The notes beneath the pieces were generated by a model, which was given only the letters and a program-made list of their open reading frames with translations, had not been told where the DNA came from and ran no database searches. 34,398 bases of DNA from contig NZ_AYGX02000079.1 in assembly GCF_000498955.2 (NCBI RefSeq), positions 5,605 to 40,002 on the forward strand, read 5' to 3'. This stretch comes from Lactiplantibacillus fabifermentans DSM 21115 (GTDB taxonomy: Bacteria; Bacillota; Bacilli; Lactobacillales; Lactobacillaceae). The first letter of the stretch is position 1, and each line of letters opens with the position of its first letter. The translations under genes and the position numbers were made by a program. Below are positions 23,981 through 31,036 of this stretch, in pieces.

Positions 23981-24050
23981 GCAGTAATGGAAGTCGCTGT
24001 GCAAGTGGTGTTAATGCCGGTGATTTTCCGACATTTACAGCACCGACATC
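23981..24050 (-). repeat. Second intergenic repeat module, minus orientation
   Basis: Read on the minus strand this matches 34113-34185 (+): GATGTCGGTRCYGTAA at one end and CCACTTGCACRGCGRYT then CYATTACYG at the other. In one frame it encodes TPLAQRLPLLLP; the copy at 34.1 kb is frameshifted. Probably a decayed dispersed element rather than a gene. The surrounding 24051-24198 holds nothing else I can name. Confidence 0.6.
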
Positions 24051-24201
24051 TTTGGAGATTGGCGAACTGTGCCAAGCTTCAAAGTGAGGTGAGAGACCGC
24101 TTTTTGGCTCGAACCGGTCGCCACTGCGACTGGAATTACTGCTGACCGGAAGCGACAATTAATCCGCATCTGGATGTCAGACTCATTTCGGCTTGTTAAC
24201 T

Positions 24202-24240
24202 AAAAAAGTCCGCCGGCTGACGGTTACGTCAGAGGGGGAC
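24202..24240 (-). terminator. Intrinsic terminator of the merR gene
   Basis: Minus strand: nested pairs GTCC../..GGAC and CTGACG/CGTCAG over a 4-nt loop, then six T. Confidence 0.85.
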
Positions 24241-24263
24241 TAGTTAGTTTACGTCAAAGTTAA

Positions 24264-24698
24264 TTAAGGTTGATCGGTATAAACTTCGTGGTTAACGACT
24301 TCTTCCATATTGGAAGGCACGAAGCTATCAACTTTGTGGTTGATCAAGACGTCGGCGTAGTGGTCGACTTTGCGATTGATTGTTTTGAGATGATTTTGTA
24401 AGTCGTTTATTTCACCCAAGGTCCGCTTTTGCTGGGCCTTCATCATTTCATAACGTTCTGGAACGGTCTGTTCGCCTTCTTGAACGAGGTCTAAGTAATG
24501 CTGGATGCGTTCGACGGGCATCCCCGTTGAGCGCAAGCAAATGATAATGCTGAGCCATTCTAGGTCAACGTCTTCAAAAATCCGATTGTTGTTTTCATCA
24601 CGCTGCACAAACGGTAACATACCATGATCATGGTAGTAACGAATGCTGTACGTGGAAACGTTCATTTTCTTGGCCACTTCTTGAATTGTATAGGACAA
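24264..24698 (-). CDS. MerR-family transcriptional regulator
   Basis: 144 residues. The N-terminal HTH (SYTIQEVAKKMNVSTYSIRYYHDHGMLPFVQRDENNNRIFEDVD, about 2-45) is the MerR signature, followed by ECLRSTGMP-like WLSIIICLRSTGMPVERIQHYLDL and a coiled-coil dimer helix (about 75-125). The only Cys is in the HTH-proximal helix and there is no metal-binding cluster, so an organic or stress ligand is more likely than a metal. TTG start chosen: AAGGAGG lies 7 nt upstream. Divergent from the 233-residue gene, whose promoter has MerR geometry. Confidence 0.93.
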   Translation of the reverse strand: MSYTIQEVAKKMNVSTYSIRYYHDHGMLPFVQRDENNNRIFEDVDLEWLSIIICLRSTGMPVERIQHYLDLVQEGEQTVPERYEMMKAQQKRTLGEINDLQNHLKTINRKVDHYADVLINHKVDSFVPSNMEEVVNHEVYTDQP

Positions 24699-24732
24699 CT
24701 CGAACCCTCCTTGGAAAAATGCCACAATTAAT

Positions 24733-24766
24733 GGTTGTTATTGGGCTGAAAAGCCCGCCAACAACC
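24733..24766. promoter_or_regulatory. Palindromic stem in the merR leader
   Basis: GGTTGTT..GGGC-TGAAAA-GCCC..AACAACC, 35-70 bp upstream of the merR start. No T-run, so not a standard terminator; it could be an operator or leader hairpin. Confidence 0.5.
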
Positions 24767-24875
24767 AAATTAACATTTCAAACAAATATATTGCATTACA
24801 GTAACTATAAGCATTTATCATAATAAAGTAAATTAATAAGTTTTATATTTAATCATAAATTTTGAAACAAGGGGA

Positions 24876-24906
24876 TTGCCTTCAAGTAAGACGAAGGTGC
24901 TATGCT
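24876..24906 (+). promoter_or_regulatory. MerR-type promoter/operator 1
   Basis: TTGCCT, 19-bp spacer, TATGCT. The dyad CCTTC-N9-GAAGG (24879-24897) fills the spacer, the geometry on which MerR activators act by untwisting DNA. The start codon follows 26 bp later, after AGGAGG. Confidence 0.75.
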
Positions 24907-24932
24907 CTTATGTAAGTCAGGAGGTGTTTTTA

Positions 24933-25634
24933 ATGCAACGATATGCTTTACAACAAACTGGTCATGATTTTGAACCAATCACGCCCTGGGATACGAATCC
25001 GCAACCTATTTTAACCCAGCTTAAGGGGCGTGATGATGTGGATTTATTAACATGGAATCCGCATCAAGATATGAGTGAGATTTATCCCCAATACGATCTC
25101 GCCAGTTTGGTCGAACGGGTGGATGGGACGCCGGTCGCTAAGTTAATTGACCAACTGTCAGGCGTGTTAACGGCGTTAGCTTTGCCTAGCAGTGACCAGA
25201 TTCAACAACAATGGTATTTGGTCGGCGACTTAGCAGCGCTGACGCACCCGGGATTAATTAATACGGCGGCGGCGTTACTTAGTTTAACGGTGGTGGCATT
25301 AAAAACACCGCTCCTAACGCCCAAAGCAGTCGTTAGCCGGAAGTTACACAGCTTGGCCAATCAAGCCCGTTGTTGGTTGTTAGCGGCCAAGGTGACGGAT
25401 TTACAATTAATTGCGACGCCCGCTGCTTTGACGAAATTATTACAACATTTGTTGGCGCAAACCGCGGTATTGGATAATTGTAGCCCGACGAGTCGAGCCG
25501 TGAGTGGTGAGTTAGCTCAAGATGCGTATTGGCTCAGTTTGGTGGATGATGCGACGTTTGATGTGACGCAATTAAACAGTCCCGTGGCGTGGTCGCTATT
25601 GCGGGCGGCGCATTTGGAAAATAATTTAAAATAA
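24933..25634 (+). CDS. Uncharacterised protein under a MerR-type promoter
   Basis: 233 residues, mostly helical, soluble, Leu/Ala/Gln-rich. The N-terminus (MQRYALQQTGHDFEPITPWDTNPQPILTQLKG) has a few aromatic and Pro residues; the rest shows no motif I know (LAALTHPGLINTAAALLSLTVVALK, SLANQARCWLLAAKV). Two Cys, at scattered positions. ATG 24933 has AGGAGG 8 nt upstream; a longer frame from 24876 starts inside the promoter and is rejected. Probably activated by the divergent MerR protein and possibly in one regulon with the 73-residue gene. No function assigned. Confidence 0.8.
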   Translation: MQRYALQQTGHDFEPITPWDTNPQPILTQLKGRDDVDLLTWNPHQDMSEIYPQYDLASLVERVDGTPVAKLIDQLSGVLTALALPSSDQIQQQWYLVGDLAALTHPGLINTAAALLSLTVVALKTPLLTPKAVVSRKLHSLANQARCWLLAAKVTDLQLIATPAALTKLLQHLLAQTAVLDNCSPTSRAVSGELAQDAYWLSLVDDATFDVTQLNSPVAWSLLRAAHLENNLK

Positions 25635-25637
25635 AGC

Positions 25638-25668
25638 TGGCCTTCGTCTTAGTGGAAGGGCCTATAAT
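25638..25668 (+). promoter_or_regulatory. MerR-type promoter/operator 2
   Basis: TGGCCT, 19-bp spacer, TATAAT, with the dyad CCTTC-N9-GAAGG at 25641-25659. Every distance equals that in promoter 1. The centre of the spacer is close to the reverse complement of that in promoter 1, as expected for a symmetric site. Confidence 0.72.
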
Positions 25669-25704
25669 TAAGATAAGCTTATGGAATGTGTGAACTATTG
25701 CACA

Positions 25705-25774
25705 GTTAGTCTAAACATGTTAACGTATAGCAAGTCATAAACTGTTCATGACAGTTTGACGTAATTAGACTAAC
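25705..25774 (+). promoter_or_regulatory. Nested stem-loop in the leader of the 73-residue gene
   Basis: GTTAGTCTAA (25705-25714) pairs perfectly with TTAGACTAAC (25765-25774) and encloses AAACTGT-TCATG-ACAGTTT. It ends 6 nt before the AAGGAG site, so it could affect translation. Confidence 0.5.
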
Positions 25775-25798
25775 TATAGAAAGGAGCGACCGTTCAAG

Positions 25799-26020
25799 AT
25801 GTGGCATTATGATGATTCTGTTATTCAGTTAGATTTGGGTCGGCGTTCAACGACGACGCCCCGACGTGCAGTCACGCGGACTGGGCGCGACCATTACTTG
25901 GCCTCGCAACATCAAATTCTGCAACACCGTTTGAATCAATTAAGCGCTGTTGAAACGGCCACCCCCGCCATTGAAGCCGAATTAAATGAGATTCGGCGGC
26001 AATTAGATTTAGTTGGTTAG
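25799..26020 (+). CDS. Small basic protein of unknown function
   Basis: 73 residues. The N-terminal half is Arg/Thr-rich (LGRRSTTTPRRAVTRTGRDHY), the C-terminal half helical and possibly coiled-coil (QILQHRLNQLSAVETATPAIEAELNEIRRQLDL). Soluble. No family recognised. AAGGAG lies 12 nt before the ATG, a little far. It has a MerR-type promoter and a 130-nt structured leader, which supports it being a real gene. A terminator begins 29 bp after the stop. Confidence 0.68.
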   Translation: MWHYDDSVIQLDLGRRSTTTPRRAVTRTGRDHYLASQHQILQHRLNQLSAVETATPAIEAELNEIRRQLDLVG

Positions 26021-26049
26021 GAGAGTGGATTACATGTTAATCAAGTACT

Positions 26050-26079
26050 AATCGTCGAGCAACTAACGGCGATTTTTTT
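26050..26079 (+). terminator. Intrinsic terminator after the 73-residue gene
   Basis: AATCGTCG pairs with CGGCGATT (one G-U), followed by seven T. Confidence 0.82.
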
Positions 26080-26093
26080 GTGCACAAGAATAG

Positions 26094-26123
26094 TTGACGA
26101 CTGCTGGATGATTAGAGTAAGAT
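26094..26123 (+). promoter_or_regulatory. Promoter of the T-box leader
   Basis: TTGACG, 18-bp spacer, TAAGAT; predicted start near 26130. Confidence 0.6.
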
Positions 26124-26129
26124 GAAAAT

Positions 26130-26392
26130 ATCATTAAAAGACATGTTGATGAGAAGAGTAAGTCAGAGTGTGAGCGACAGGAAGCCGTCATAACTGAGAA
26201 GCGGTGCTCGCTAACTGACTGAAGATGAACTCGGAATGCCTAGCGACGGTTGTGAAGCTGTCCTAGCGGTACTGGCCGTTACCCCAGAGAGTTGGCAACA
26301 ACTCGATAAGTTTAGCAAGGTGACTTGTTATTAAACTTGGGTGGTAACACGCGATCGTCGTCCCAGATTAGATTCTGGGGCGGCTTTTTTCG
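26130..26392 (+). promoter_or_regulatory. T-box riboswitch, methionine type (AUG specifier)
   Basis: Stem I: AGTA-AGTCAG (26157-26166) pairs with CTGACT-GAA (26215-26223), the loop E pattern. By the GAA-N-XYZ-A layout of known T-boxes the specifier is ATG at 26225-26227. The T-box sequence TGGGTGGTAACACGCG (26338-26353) is the antiterminator part that pairs with the tRNA acceptor end. The terminator stem GTCGTCCCAGA with its complement (26357-26384) is followed by six T. Uncharged tRNA-Met should allow readthrough into the MetI-like gene. Met T-boxes are the known replacement for S-boxes in Lactobacillales. Confidence 0.92.
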
Positions 26393-26422
26393 TTGTTCGC
26401 AAATCAGAAAGAGGTTGAGATT

Positions 26423-27541
26423 ATGACTAATAAACAAACTTTACATATTGAAACGTTATTGGCGCAAGCTGGCAATCGGACTGACGATGAAAAAACGGGC
26501 GCAATCTCGGCGCCGATTTATTTATCGACGGCGTATCGTCACGCGGGTTTAGGGCAATCAACCGGTTTTGACTATCCCCGCGAGGCCCAACCGACGCGCT
26601 GTGTCTTAGAAGCGACGTTGGCCAAGCTCGAAGAAGGGGTGGCTGCCTTTGCGCTTAGTTCGGGGATGGCCGCTATCCAACTCGTGTTTACGCTGTTCAA
26701 AAGTGGCGATAAAATTATTGTGTCGGATGATCTCTATGGCGGTTCCTACCGTTTCTTCGATTTATTACACGACCATTATCAATTGGACTTTGCCGTGTGG
26801 GATGGGCAGGACCAAGCGGCGTTAGCGCAATTAATCGATGCAAAGACGGTCGCGTTGTGGTTGGAAACACCGTCCAATCCGACGATGAAAGTCATTGATA
26901 TTGCCGCCACCGCGGTGACTACTCACGCCCATCACATTAAACTCATTGTGGATAACACGTTTTATACGCCGTTGATTCAAAAGCCGCTGACGCTCGGGGC
27001 CGACATTGTCGTGCATTCGGCCACGAAATATCTCGCCGGGCATAACGATATTTTGGCCGGCGCAGTGATTGCGAAACAGCAAACGGATGCGGACCAACTC
27101 GAATTCAATCTGGTCACGACCGGGGCAGTCTTAGATCCGTTTGATGCGTGGTTATTGTTACGGAGTTTAAAGACTTTGCCGTTACGGATGTGGCAGCATG
27201 AAGCCAACGCCAAAGTGTTAGTGCAAGCCTTGCAAAGTAATCCCCATGTGGATAAAGTATTGTATCCCGGCCGCGGTGGCATGATTAGTTTTTATTTAGC
27301 TGACGGTGTGGATGTGGATAAGTTTTTACAAGCGTTGACCGTTATTTCATTCGCCGAGAGTTTGGGTGGCGTCGAGAGTCTGGTGACGGTCCCAGCCGTC
27401 CAAACGCATGCGGATTTAAGTGAGGCAGCGCGCGCGGCGAAGGGCATCACCCCGAACTTATTGCGGTTATCCACCGGGATTGAAGCCGCGGTGGATTTGC
27501 AAGCGGACTTAACCCAAGCACTAACTAAGGCCGCACAGTAG
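26423..27541 (+). CDS. metI: MetI-like cystathionine gamma-synthase / O-acetylhomoserine thiolyase
   Basis: 372 residues, cytosolic PLP enzyme of the Cys/Met metabolism family. Pyridoxal lysine K202 in [25 protein letters not shown]-like tetramer loop at about 51-59; SSGMAAIQ cofactor loop near 79. The sequence tracks B. subtilis MetI closely ([60 protein letters not shown]), so it should make cystathionine or homocysteine from acylated homoserine; exact substrate not fixed. I start at ATG 26423 (GAGG 9 nt upstream), not at the earlier in-frame codon inside the terminator region. Controlled by the Met T-box. Confidence 0.92.
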   Translation: MTNKQTLHIETLLAQAGNRTDDEKTGAISAPIYLSTAYRHAGLGQSTGFDYPREAQPTRCVLEATLAKLEEGVAAFALSSGMAAIQLVFTLFKSGDKIIVSDDLYGGSYRFFDLLHDHYQLDFAVWDGQDQAALAQLIDAKTVALWLETPSNPTMKVIDIAATAVTTHAHHIKLIVDNTFYTPLIQKPLTLGADIVVHSATKYLAGHNDILAGAVIAKQQTDADQLEFNLVTTGAVLDPFDAWLLLRSLKTLPLRMWQHEANAKVLVQALQSNPHVDKVLYPGRGGMISFYLADGVDVDKFLQALTVISFAESLGGVESLVTVPAVQTHADLSEAARAAKGITPNLLRLSTGIEAAVDLQADLTQALTKAAQ

Positions 27542-27550
27542 ACAAAACAC

Positions 27551-27578
27551 TTTACTTACTAAAAGTATGTGGTAAACT
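27551..27578 (+). promoter_or_regulatory. Probable promoter of the thioredoxin-like gene
   Basis: TTTACT, 16-bp spacer, TAAACT. The leader is about 90 nt, with a weak GTTAT/ATAAC pairing. Confidence 0.45.
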
Positions 27579-27675
27579 TGAGTCATTGGAAGAGTTCGTT
27601 ATGGGGCTTGCTGAAACTAGTGGGAGCTGGTAAGGTTAAAGCACGATAACAAATGAGATTAATGGAGGCATTCAA

Positions 27676-27996
27676 ATGGCAACAGCAACTTTGAGTAACG
27701 AAGAAATTCGCGAACGGATTAAAACTGGTAAACACATGTTATTCTTCACGGCGGATTGGTGCCCAGATTGCGCCTTTATCAAGCCGGTAATGCCTGACAT
27801 TGAAGCCAAATACGATCAATATGATTGGATTACGGTTGACCGTGACGCCAACATCGACATCGCCCAAGATATGGGTGTGATGGGGATTCCTAGTTTTGTC
27901 GGTATTGAAGACGGCGAAGAAATCGGTCGTTACGTGGATAAGTTCCGCAAGACGCAAAAACAAGTTGAAGATTTCTTAGATACCTTAGAAAAATAA
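27676..27996 (+). CDS. Thioredoxin-family protein
   Basis: 106 residues, a single thioredoxin domain of the cytosol. Active site WCPDC at 28-32 (the usual TrxA has WCGPC), with the cis-proline block GIPSFVGIEDGEEIGRY. CPDC is found in thioredoxin-like reductants of lactobacilli rather than the main TrxA. GGAGG lies 9 nt before the ATG. Its position after the MetI-like gene is compatible with sulfur or redox metabolism, but it has its own promoter and terminator. Confidence 0.92.
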   Translation: MATATLSNEEIRERIKTGKHMLFFTADWCPDCAFIKPVMPDIEAKYDQYDWITVDRDANIDIAQDMGVMGIPSFVGIEDGEEIGRYVDKFRKTQKQVEDFLDTLEK

Positions 27997-28005
27997 TAAA
28001 TTTAC

Positions 28006-28046
28006 GCGCTAATCGTTGGCTATCACTGACGATTGGCGCTTTTTTA
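28006..28046 (+). terminator. Intrinsic terminator after the thioredoxin-like gene
   Basis: GCGCTAATCGT pairs with ACGATTGGCGC (11 bp, one G-U), followed by a T-run. Confidence 0.9.
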
Positions 28047-28107
28047 TTTATTTGCCCGCTAATTTTTGCTACACTATTAACTATTAATTCTGGAAATGGT
28101 GATAAAA

Positions 28108-28902
28108 ATGACAAGCAATGTATTTGAAGATGTCGTCGTTCGCGAGATTAAGCTGGACGACTTGCCGGTGCTGCACGTCTTTGCAGCCAGTCAAGCGCAA
28201 ACGAAGCTGCCAACGATTATTGACTATCACGGTTGGACCACGCAAACGTCGTCCGAACTCGTTGCTAGTTATCAACTCGTCCGGGCCGGGTTTCGAGTAA
28301 TCTTACCCACGGCTTATTTACATGGGAGCCGCAATGACGGGACTGATTTGGACCGTCATCCGGAGCACTTCTGGTCCATCGTCGGGCATTCGGTAGCGGA
28401 ATTTCCACGGTTAGTGCAAGCGCTAGTTACTGCGGGCATTAGTGATCCAGCTCGTATCGGGGTCATGGGGACTTCCATGGGTGGGATTACCGCTGCGGGC
28501 GTGATGGCGACGCAACCCGACGTCGTGGCCGGAGTTTCGTTGATTGGGTCCCCTGAACCGGTAGCGTTTGCTAAAGACCAGGTGGCACAATTACCAGCTG
28601 CGTTACAAGCTAAGCTCCCAGCGGATTTATTGACGCAGACTTACACGCAATTAGCGTCCTTCGATTTGTCACAACATGCTGACCGGTTAGCTGGTCGCCC
28701 AATGTTTTTCTTCAACGGCACGGCGGATACGATGGTGCCGTATAAATATGTCCACGACTTTGAAGACCGCTTTGCCGCTACGCCAGCGTTAGCGCAGACG
28801 ACATTCAAACATTTAGATGGCGGAGTCCATCATGTTCCACATAAGATGCATGAAGCCGCGGTTAATTTCTTACATGAACACTTAATTGCGACTAACGAGT
28901 AG
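28108..28902 (+). CDS. Alpha/beta hydrolase, YitV-like esterase
   Basis: 264 residues, cytosolic. Nucleophile Ser123 in GTSMGG; acid in NGTADTMVPY; His in GGVHHVPHKM; a DYHGWTTQ oxyanion-type loop at about 39-46. The layout matches the prolyl-oligopeptidase-like esterases such as B. subtilis YitV. Substrate unknown. I use ATG 28108, preceded by GGTGAT, rather than an in-frame ATG 12 bp earlier that lacks a site. Terminator 34 bp after the stop. Confidence 0.88.
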   Translation: MTSNVFEDVVVREIKLDDLPVLHVFAASQAQTKLPTIIDYHGWTTQTSSELVASYQLVRAGFRVILPTAYLHGSRNDGTDLDRHPEHFWSIVGHSVAEFPRLVQALVTAGISDPARIGVMGTSMGGITAAGVMATQPDVVAGVSLIGSPEPVAFAKDQVAQLPAALQAKLPADLLTQTYTQLASFDLSQHADRLAGRPMFFFNGTADTMVPYKYVHDFEDRFAATPALAQTTFKHLDGGVHHVPHKMHEAAVNFLHEHLIATNE

Positions 28903-28935
28903 GGACGTTTTTCAGTCACCAACTTATCATTCAAG

Positions 28936-28969
28936 CAATCGTCATCATTTTTGGTGGGGATTGTTTTTT
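28936..28969 (+). terminator. Intrinsic terminator after the esterase gene
   Basis: CAATC..CATCA pairs with TGGTG..GATTG, followed by seven T. Confidence 0.75.
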
Positions 28970-29035
28970 ATTGGTAGTGAATTCAATGTGTTTTTGATAT
29001 TATGAGGTGATGGTTTAGGAATCGGGGGGGATTTT

Positions 29036-29164
29036 ATGTTATTAGGTGTGACGTATTATGGTGATATGATTTACATTGCTGTTAACTTCATCATTGTGAT
29101 CGCATTGGGATATTTGATAATCAAATGGGTGTTGAAAAAATGGGGCCAGAAAAATCGAAAGTAG
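29036..29164 (+). CDS. 42-residue single-TM cationic peptide
   Basis: Too short for ordinary gene finders. ATG 29036 lies after a GGGGGGG ribosome site; an extended -10 (TGA-TATTAT near 29000) and a terminator at 29202 frame it. The product has a short polar N-terminus, one hydrophobic helix (MIYIAVNFIIVIALGYLIIKWV) and a basic tail (KKWGQKNRK). That layout is shared by small membrane proteins and by type I toxins. I found no convincing antisense RNA promoter, so a toxin role is only a possibility. Confidence 0.6.
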   Translation: MLLGVTYYGDMIYIAVNFIIVIALGYLIIKWVLKKWGQKNRK

Positions 29165-29201
29165 TTTGTCATCCTTCGGCAGCTTTTAATGATGCCGAAA
29201 C

Positions 29202-29238
29202 GAACCGTTACCTTTTGGAAGTGGCGGTTCATTTTTTT
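29202..29238 (+). terminator. Intrinsic terminator of the 42-residue peptide gene
   Basis: GAACCG..TTAC pairs with GTGG..CGGTTC, followed by seven T. Confidence 0.82.
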
Positions 29239-29368
29239 GTCTTGAATGGTACTGGAAAACACTGGTTTGTATGAATTGTGTAAAGGACCTGTTCAAATCC
29301 TGTAAAGTCAGTAGTGATGCCAGCATGGCCGTGGCATAATTGAACTATTGAAATGGTGGGGGAGAACT

Positions 29369-29656
29369 ATGGGGAAAGTTTTAGCAATTATACCGACATT
29401 TGGCTTAATGATGACATTGATATACGGTCTTGCCTTGACGTTAAATGACCAAAATGGGGGCGAATCTTGGTTAGTGTACAGTATCGTCGGTCTGGGCGTC
29501 TATGCCTTCTTTGTACTGGCGATGGGCACCTTAGTCAAGGCCGCTAACGGCGAACAACATGTGTATGGCCGTGATGAACAACTTTATTTTGGCTACTTTG
29601 TGGTCATTTTAGCCTTGGTTGTTTTAGTAAGCATTTACTTCATGGCACATAACTGA
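29369..29656 (+). CDS. Small 3-TM membrane protein of unknown function
   Basis: 95 residues with three hydrophobic segments (VLAIIPTFGLMMTLIYGLAL, WLVYSIVGLGVYAFFVLAMGTLV, YFGYFVVILALVVLVSIYFM) and a short charged loop (KAANGEQHVYGRDEQ). No family recognised. ATG 29369 has GGGGGAG 4 nt upstream; a TTG 21 bp earlier is the alternative start but has no site. Single gene, ended by the terminator shared with the convergent methyltransferase gene. Confidence 0.78.
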   Translation: MGKVLAIIPTFGLMMTLIYGLALTLNDQNGGESWLVYSIVGLGVYAFFVLAMGTLVKAANGEQHVYGRDEQLYFGYFVVILALVVLVSIYFMAHN

Positions 29657-29681
29657 TGAAAATTTAAAGGTATTCAACAAA

Positions 29682-29727
29682 ACAAGCGCCGGACTAGCTC
29701 AGTAGGCTAATCCGGCGCTCGTTTTTT
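29682..29727. terminator. Bidirectional terminator between convergent genes
   Basis: AGCGCCGGA pairs with TCCGGCGCT, with an inner TAGC/GCTA, and is followed by a T-run on the + strand. On the minus strand it is followed by TTGTTTTGTTG. Confidence 0.88.
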
Positions 29728-29742
29728 GCGATTTCTAATTGA

Positions 29743-30594
29743 TTATTTAATTAAGTAGACGGCGTCGTGAATCAAATCAAAGTGCCGATAATGGGCATTT
29801 AGCTGGTCGACGGCGGGGTTGTCCAAATAGGTTGCTTGGTCCCAAAATTGTTTGGAACCCGTTGCGCCGTACTTTTCACCGATACAAATTAACGTGACAT
29901 CGTTGGCGTTGGCACGGATGGCTTGCAGTAAGTCCCAATCCATCGTCAACTTGTCGGGTGACCAAGCCATGATGACATACTTGATTTGGTCGGCGTACTT
30001 GTTGAACGCGCTGACCGCATCTAAGCCTTCAATATTAGTGACTGGTTGCTTACCGGTTTGATTATGGGCTTCTTTGGTCCAGGCTTTGGAATCCGTCGTG
30101 ATGATGGTTTGACTGGGGTGTAGGCGTTTTAACCCCTTCGAAATATAACCGTTACCGGCCATGACTTCTAAAACAGGGGCTTGGCCGACAAAGTCCGCGA
30201 GATCTTTTAGGAACGGCGCACTAATGTAGGCCCACATGCCGTAGCGGTCTTCGATATAATCACGGAAATCGCGCAGCAACTTGTCGACTTTGGGTAACGC
30301 CGCGGAAAGTTGATTCCATTCGGCATCACCTTGTGGGTCATCCATGGCATAGGTGGTGTTGATACGCTGGAATAATTCGTCTTGAAAATCATCGGGGACT
30401 TGTAATTCAGGTAATTGTTGCGGCGCCAACCCGGCTGCTAATAAGCGGTCTGCTTCTAAGACATTGTTGATCAAGACTAATACTTTCTGGTCATTTTGAA
30501 ATAAATCCCGAAAATGTAAGAGTTGGTCGATATACGGGGCGGTCGCATTTTTTTTGACCTGCTTTTTTAATTGTTTGAGCTTTTTGGGATTCAT
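29743..30594 (-). CDS. SAM-dependent methyltransferase-like protein
   Basis: 283 residues, cytosolic. A helical N-terminal region (about 1-125, starting with a very basic NPKKLKQLKKQVKKN) precedes a Rossmann-type methyltransferase domain. Motif I is VLEVMAGNGYISKGL (about 140-154), and the second strand ends in the acidic TTDSK. The substrate is unknown; the N-terminal region is unusual for small-molecule enzymes and could bind a protein or nucleic acid. AGGAG lies 7 nt before the ATG. Last gene of the pepF-XRE unit, 8 nt after the XRE stop. Confidence 0.85.
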   Translation of the reverse strand: MNPKKLKQLKKQVKKNATAPYIDQLLHFRDLFQNDQKVLVLINNVLEADRLLAAGLAPQQLPELQVPDDFQDELFQRINTTYAMDDPQGDAEWNQLSAALPKVDKLLRDFRDYIEDRYGMWAYISAPFLKDLADFVGQAPVLEVMAGNGYISKGLKRLHPSQTIITTDSKAWTKEAHNQTGKQPVTNIEGLDAVSAFNKYADQIKYVIMAWSPDKLTMDWDLLQAIRANANDVTLICIGEKYGATGSKQFWDQATYLDNPAVDQLNAHYRHFDLIHDAVYLIK

Positions 30595-30602
30595 AAATAC
30601 TC

Positions 30603-31019
30603 CTAGTTATCAAAATGTAAATCAAGTTCTTCTTGACCAACCGGATCAGTGGTCGTGCGTTGTTGCCGGCCGTGCAAGTAACCATCCATCAATTGAAATA
30701 ATTCGTAACGGTCTTCGCTCGAAAGCTGTTCTTGATTAAAAGTCAGTGGTTTGCCAGATAAGAAGATGCGGCCTAAGTCGTATTCTTCTTGGTCGGCGCG
30801 GCCGGATAAATAGTCGGTCGTGACGTGGAAAAATTCGGCGAGTTTGCGAACTTCTAAATAAGATGGCGTCCGTAAATTCCGTTCCCAATTACCAATCTGA
30901 GCGGGCGTATTTTGGCGACTCGTTAAGTCGGCATCTGGGAGGTCGTTCAACGCATCAGCCAATTGACTAAGCGTTAGTTTTTTCCCACGGCGTAAGGCGC
31001 GTAAACGTTCAGGAAACAT
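30603..31019 (-). CDS. XRE-family helix-turn-helix regulator
   Basis: 138 residues. The N-terminal HTH (about 1-68, LRALRRGKKLTLSQLADALN...NTPAQIGNWERNLRTPSYLEVRKLAEFFHVTTDYLSG) is typical Cro/CI-type. It has an unusual insert before the recognition helix (DLPDADLTSRQNT). The C-terminal part (about 75-138) is acidic and may be a dimer or ligand domain. GGATG lies about 8 nt before the ATG. Between pepF (17 nt) and the methyltransferase, in one operon; target genes unknown. Confidence 0.9.
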   Translation of the reverse strand: MFPERLRALRRGKKLTLSQLADALNDLPDADLTSRQNTPAQIGNWERNLRTPSYLEVRKLAEFFHVTTDYLSGRADQEEYDLGRIFLSGKPLTFNQEQLSSEDRYELFQLMDGYLHGRQQRTTTDPVGQEELDLHFDN

Positions 31020-31036
31020 ATGCTCACATCCATTTC

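Noticed and set aside
23925-24158. 77-codon minus-strand frame in the second repeat module
   Set aside because: TTG start without a ribosome site; the homologous copy at 34.1 kb is frameshifted.
29165-29345. Antisense RNA pairing with the 42-residue peptide gene
   Set aside because: No convincing minus-strand promoter was seen, so a type I toxin-antitoxin call is not supported.
29685-29719. tRNA-like words (GGACTAGCTCAGTAGG) resembling a D-arm
   Set aside because: No anticodon or T-arm follows; the sequence is the stem and loop of a terminator.
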